Shown one piece after another: positions 14,659 to 14,942 of a DNA stretch of 14,942 nucleotides (position 1 is its first letter; every line of letters starts with the position of its first letter). A program made the translations under genes and the position numbers. The notes beneath the pieces were generated by a model. It had not been told where the DNA came from and searched no databases. It saw only the letters and a program-made list of their open reading frames with translations. This DNA comes from Sulfurovum sp. (GTDB lineage Bacteria; Campylobacterota; Campylobacteria; Campylobacterales; Sulfurovaceae): NCBI GenBank assembly GCA_004377245.1, contig SOIK01000099.1:1-14942 (forward strand), in the 5' to 3' direction.

Positions 14659-14942
14659 TTATTTCCTTGCCTCTTTTATTTTTTGATTAAATGCATAAAT
14701 TTCATCTGCCAATGCTCTGATCTCATCTTTATCCATCATTTTGATAAGGTCAGTCATCAATACATTTTTCTTTTCACCACTTTTAAATACTGCGATCGAA
14801 TCAAAAATTTCATTAGAACTTTTTCCAAGTAATGATGGACCGATAATTCCGTTAGCGTAGTCATTATGACAAGCTGAACACTTCACGATAAACTTTTTAC
14901 TTAGCTTTCTAACTAGCAATGAGATCTGAACTTCTTCATACG
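14659..14942 (-). CDS. nosC1: NosC1, monoheme cytochrome c (5' end outside window)
   Basis: The last 93 codons of a cytochrome c gene are visible, and the frame is open to the right edge. The heme site is CSACH, about 21 residues into the visible part, followed by a domain paralogous to NosC2 (GPSLLGKS, FKSGEKKNVLM, ALADEI). A TTG at 14919 could be misread as a start, but it would leave no signal peptide before the heme site. The true start is therefore beyond 14942. The role is electron transfer toward nitrous oxide reductase, as inferred from order and family. Confidence 0.85.
   Translation of the reverse strand, partial: YEEVQISLLVRKLSKKFIVKCSACHNDYANGIIGPSLLGKSSNEIFDSIAVFKSGEKKNVLMTDLIKMMDKDEIRALADEIYAFNQKIKEARK

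Noticed and set aside
14659..14919. A complete 86-aa protein starting with TTG at 14919
   Set aside because: The frame is open to the window edge, and this start would leave a c-type cytochrome with no signal peptide. The gene is treated as cut by the edge.
1..14942. CRISPR array, tRNA, rRNA or transposase
   Set aside because: No regularly spaced repeats, cloverleaf sequences, rRNA blocks or transposase motifs were seen on either strand.

Overview
The window looks like chromosomal DNA from an AT-rich Campylobacterota (Epsilonproteobacteria) organism, probably of the Sulfurovum/Sulfurimonas type. The reasons are the nos gene order C1-C2-H-F-(L)-Y typical of clade II (atypical) nitrous oxide reductase clusters in that phylum, a stand-alone Aer/CetB-type PAS protein, and the acpP-fabF-accA order. 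The genus is an inference from gene content; no marker gene is present to prove it.

Layout. Bases 1-145 are a leader with a UUCG hairpin and a promoter for dbpA, the only plus-strand gene (146-1507), a DEAD-box helicase with the 23S rRNA-binding tail. A palindromic dispersed-type repeat (1560-1690) lies between dbpA and the convergent minus-strand genes. From 4850 down to 1716 runs a fatty-acid block read leftward: acpP, fabF, accA and a DedA membrane protein, with two tandem hairpins between acpP and fabF.

The remaining two thirds (14942 down to 4982, all minus strand) is a nos accessory region in two blocks. Block A (14942-10814) is the distal part of a classical clade II nos operon: nosC1 (cut by the window edge), nosC2, nosH, nosF, nosL, nosY and a cysteine-free NosL-like protein. 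Most of these genes overlap or abut. nosZ, nosB, nosD and nosG are expected just beyond the right edge. Block B (10661-4982) holds a PAS sensor, two NosL-like proteins that also carry a shared two-cysteine domain, an 84-aa membrane-anchored protein, a MacB/FtsX-type ABC permease with its LolD-like ATPase, an eight-helix membrane protein with a CPFC motif, and a membrane-anchored NosL-like protein.

How it may work together. NosC1, NosC2 and NosH are thought to pass electrons toward periplasmic N2O reductase, and NosF, NosY and NosL help assemble its copper centres. Block B looks like an added copper or thiol handling module: five NosL-family proteins in about 7.6 kb, a second ABC transporter of a different class, and a membrane protein with thiol-redox-like cysteines. 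I recognise no named system matching block B. It is the main candidate for something undescribed, and its role in copper delivery or nos maturation is inference from context.

I see no tRNA, rRNA, CRISPR array, transposase or integrase in the window.
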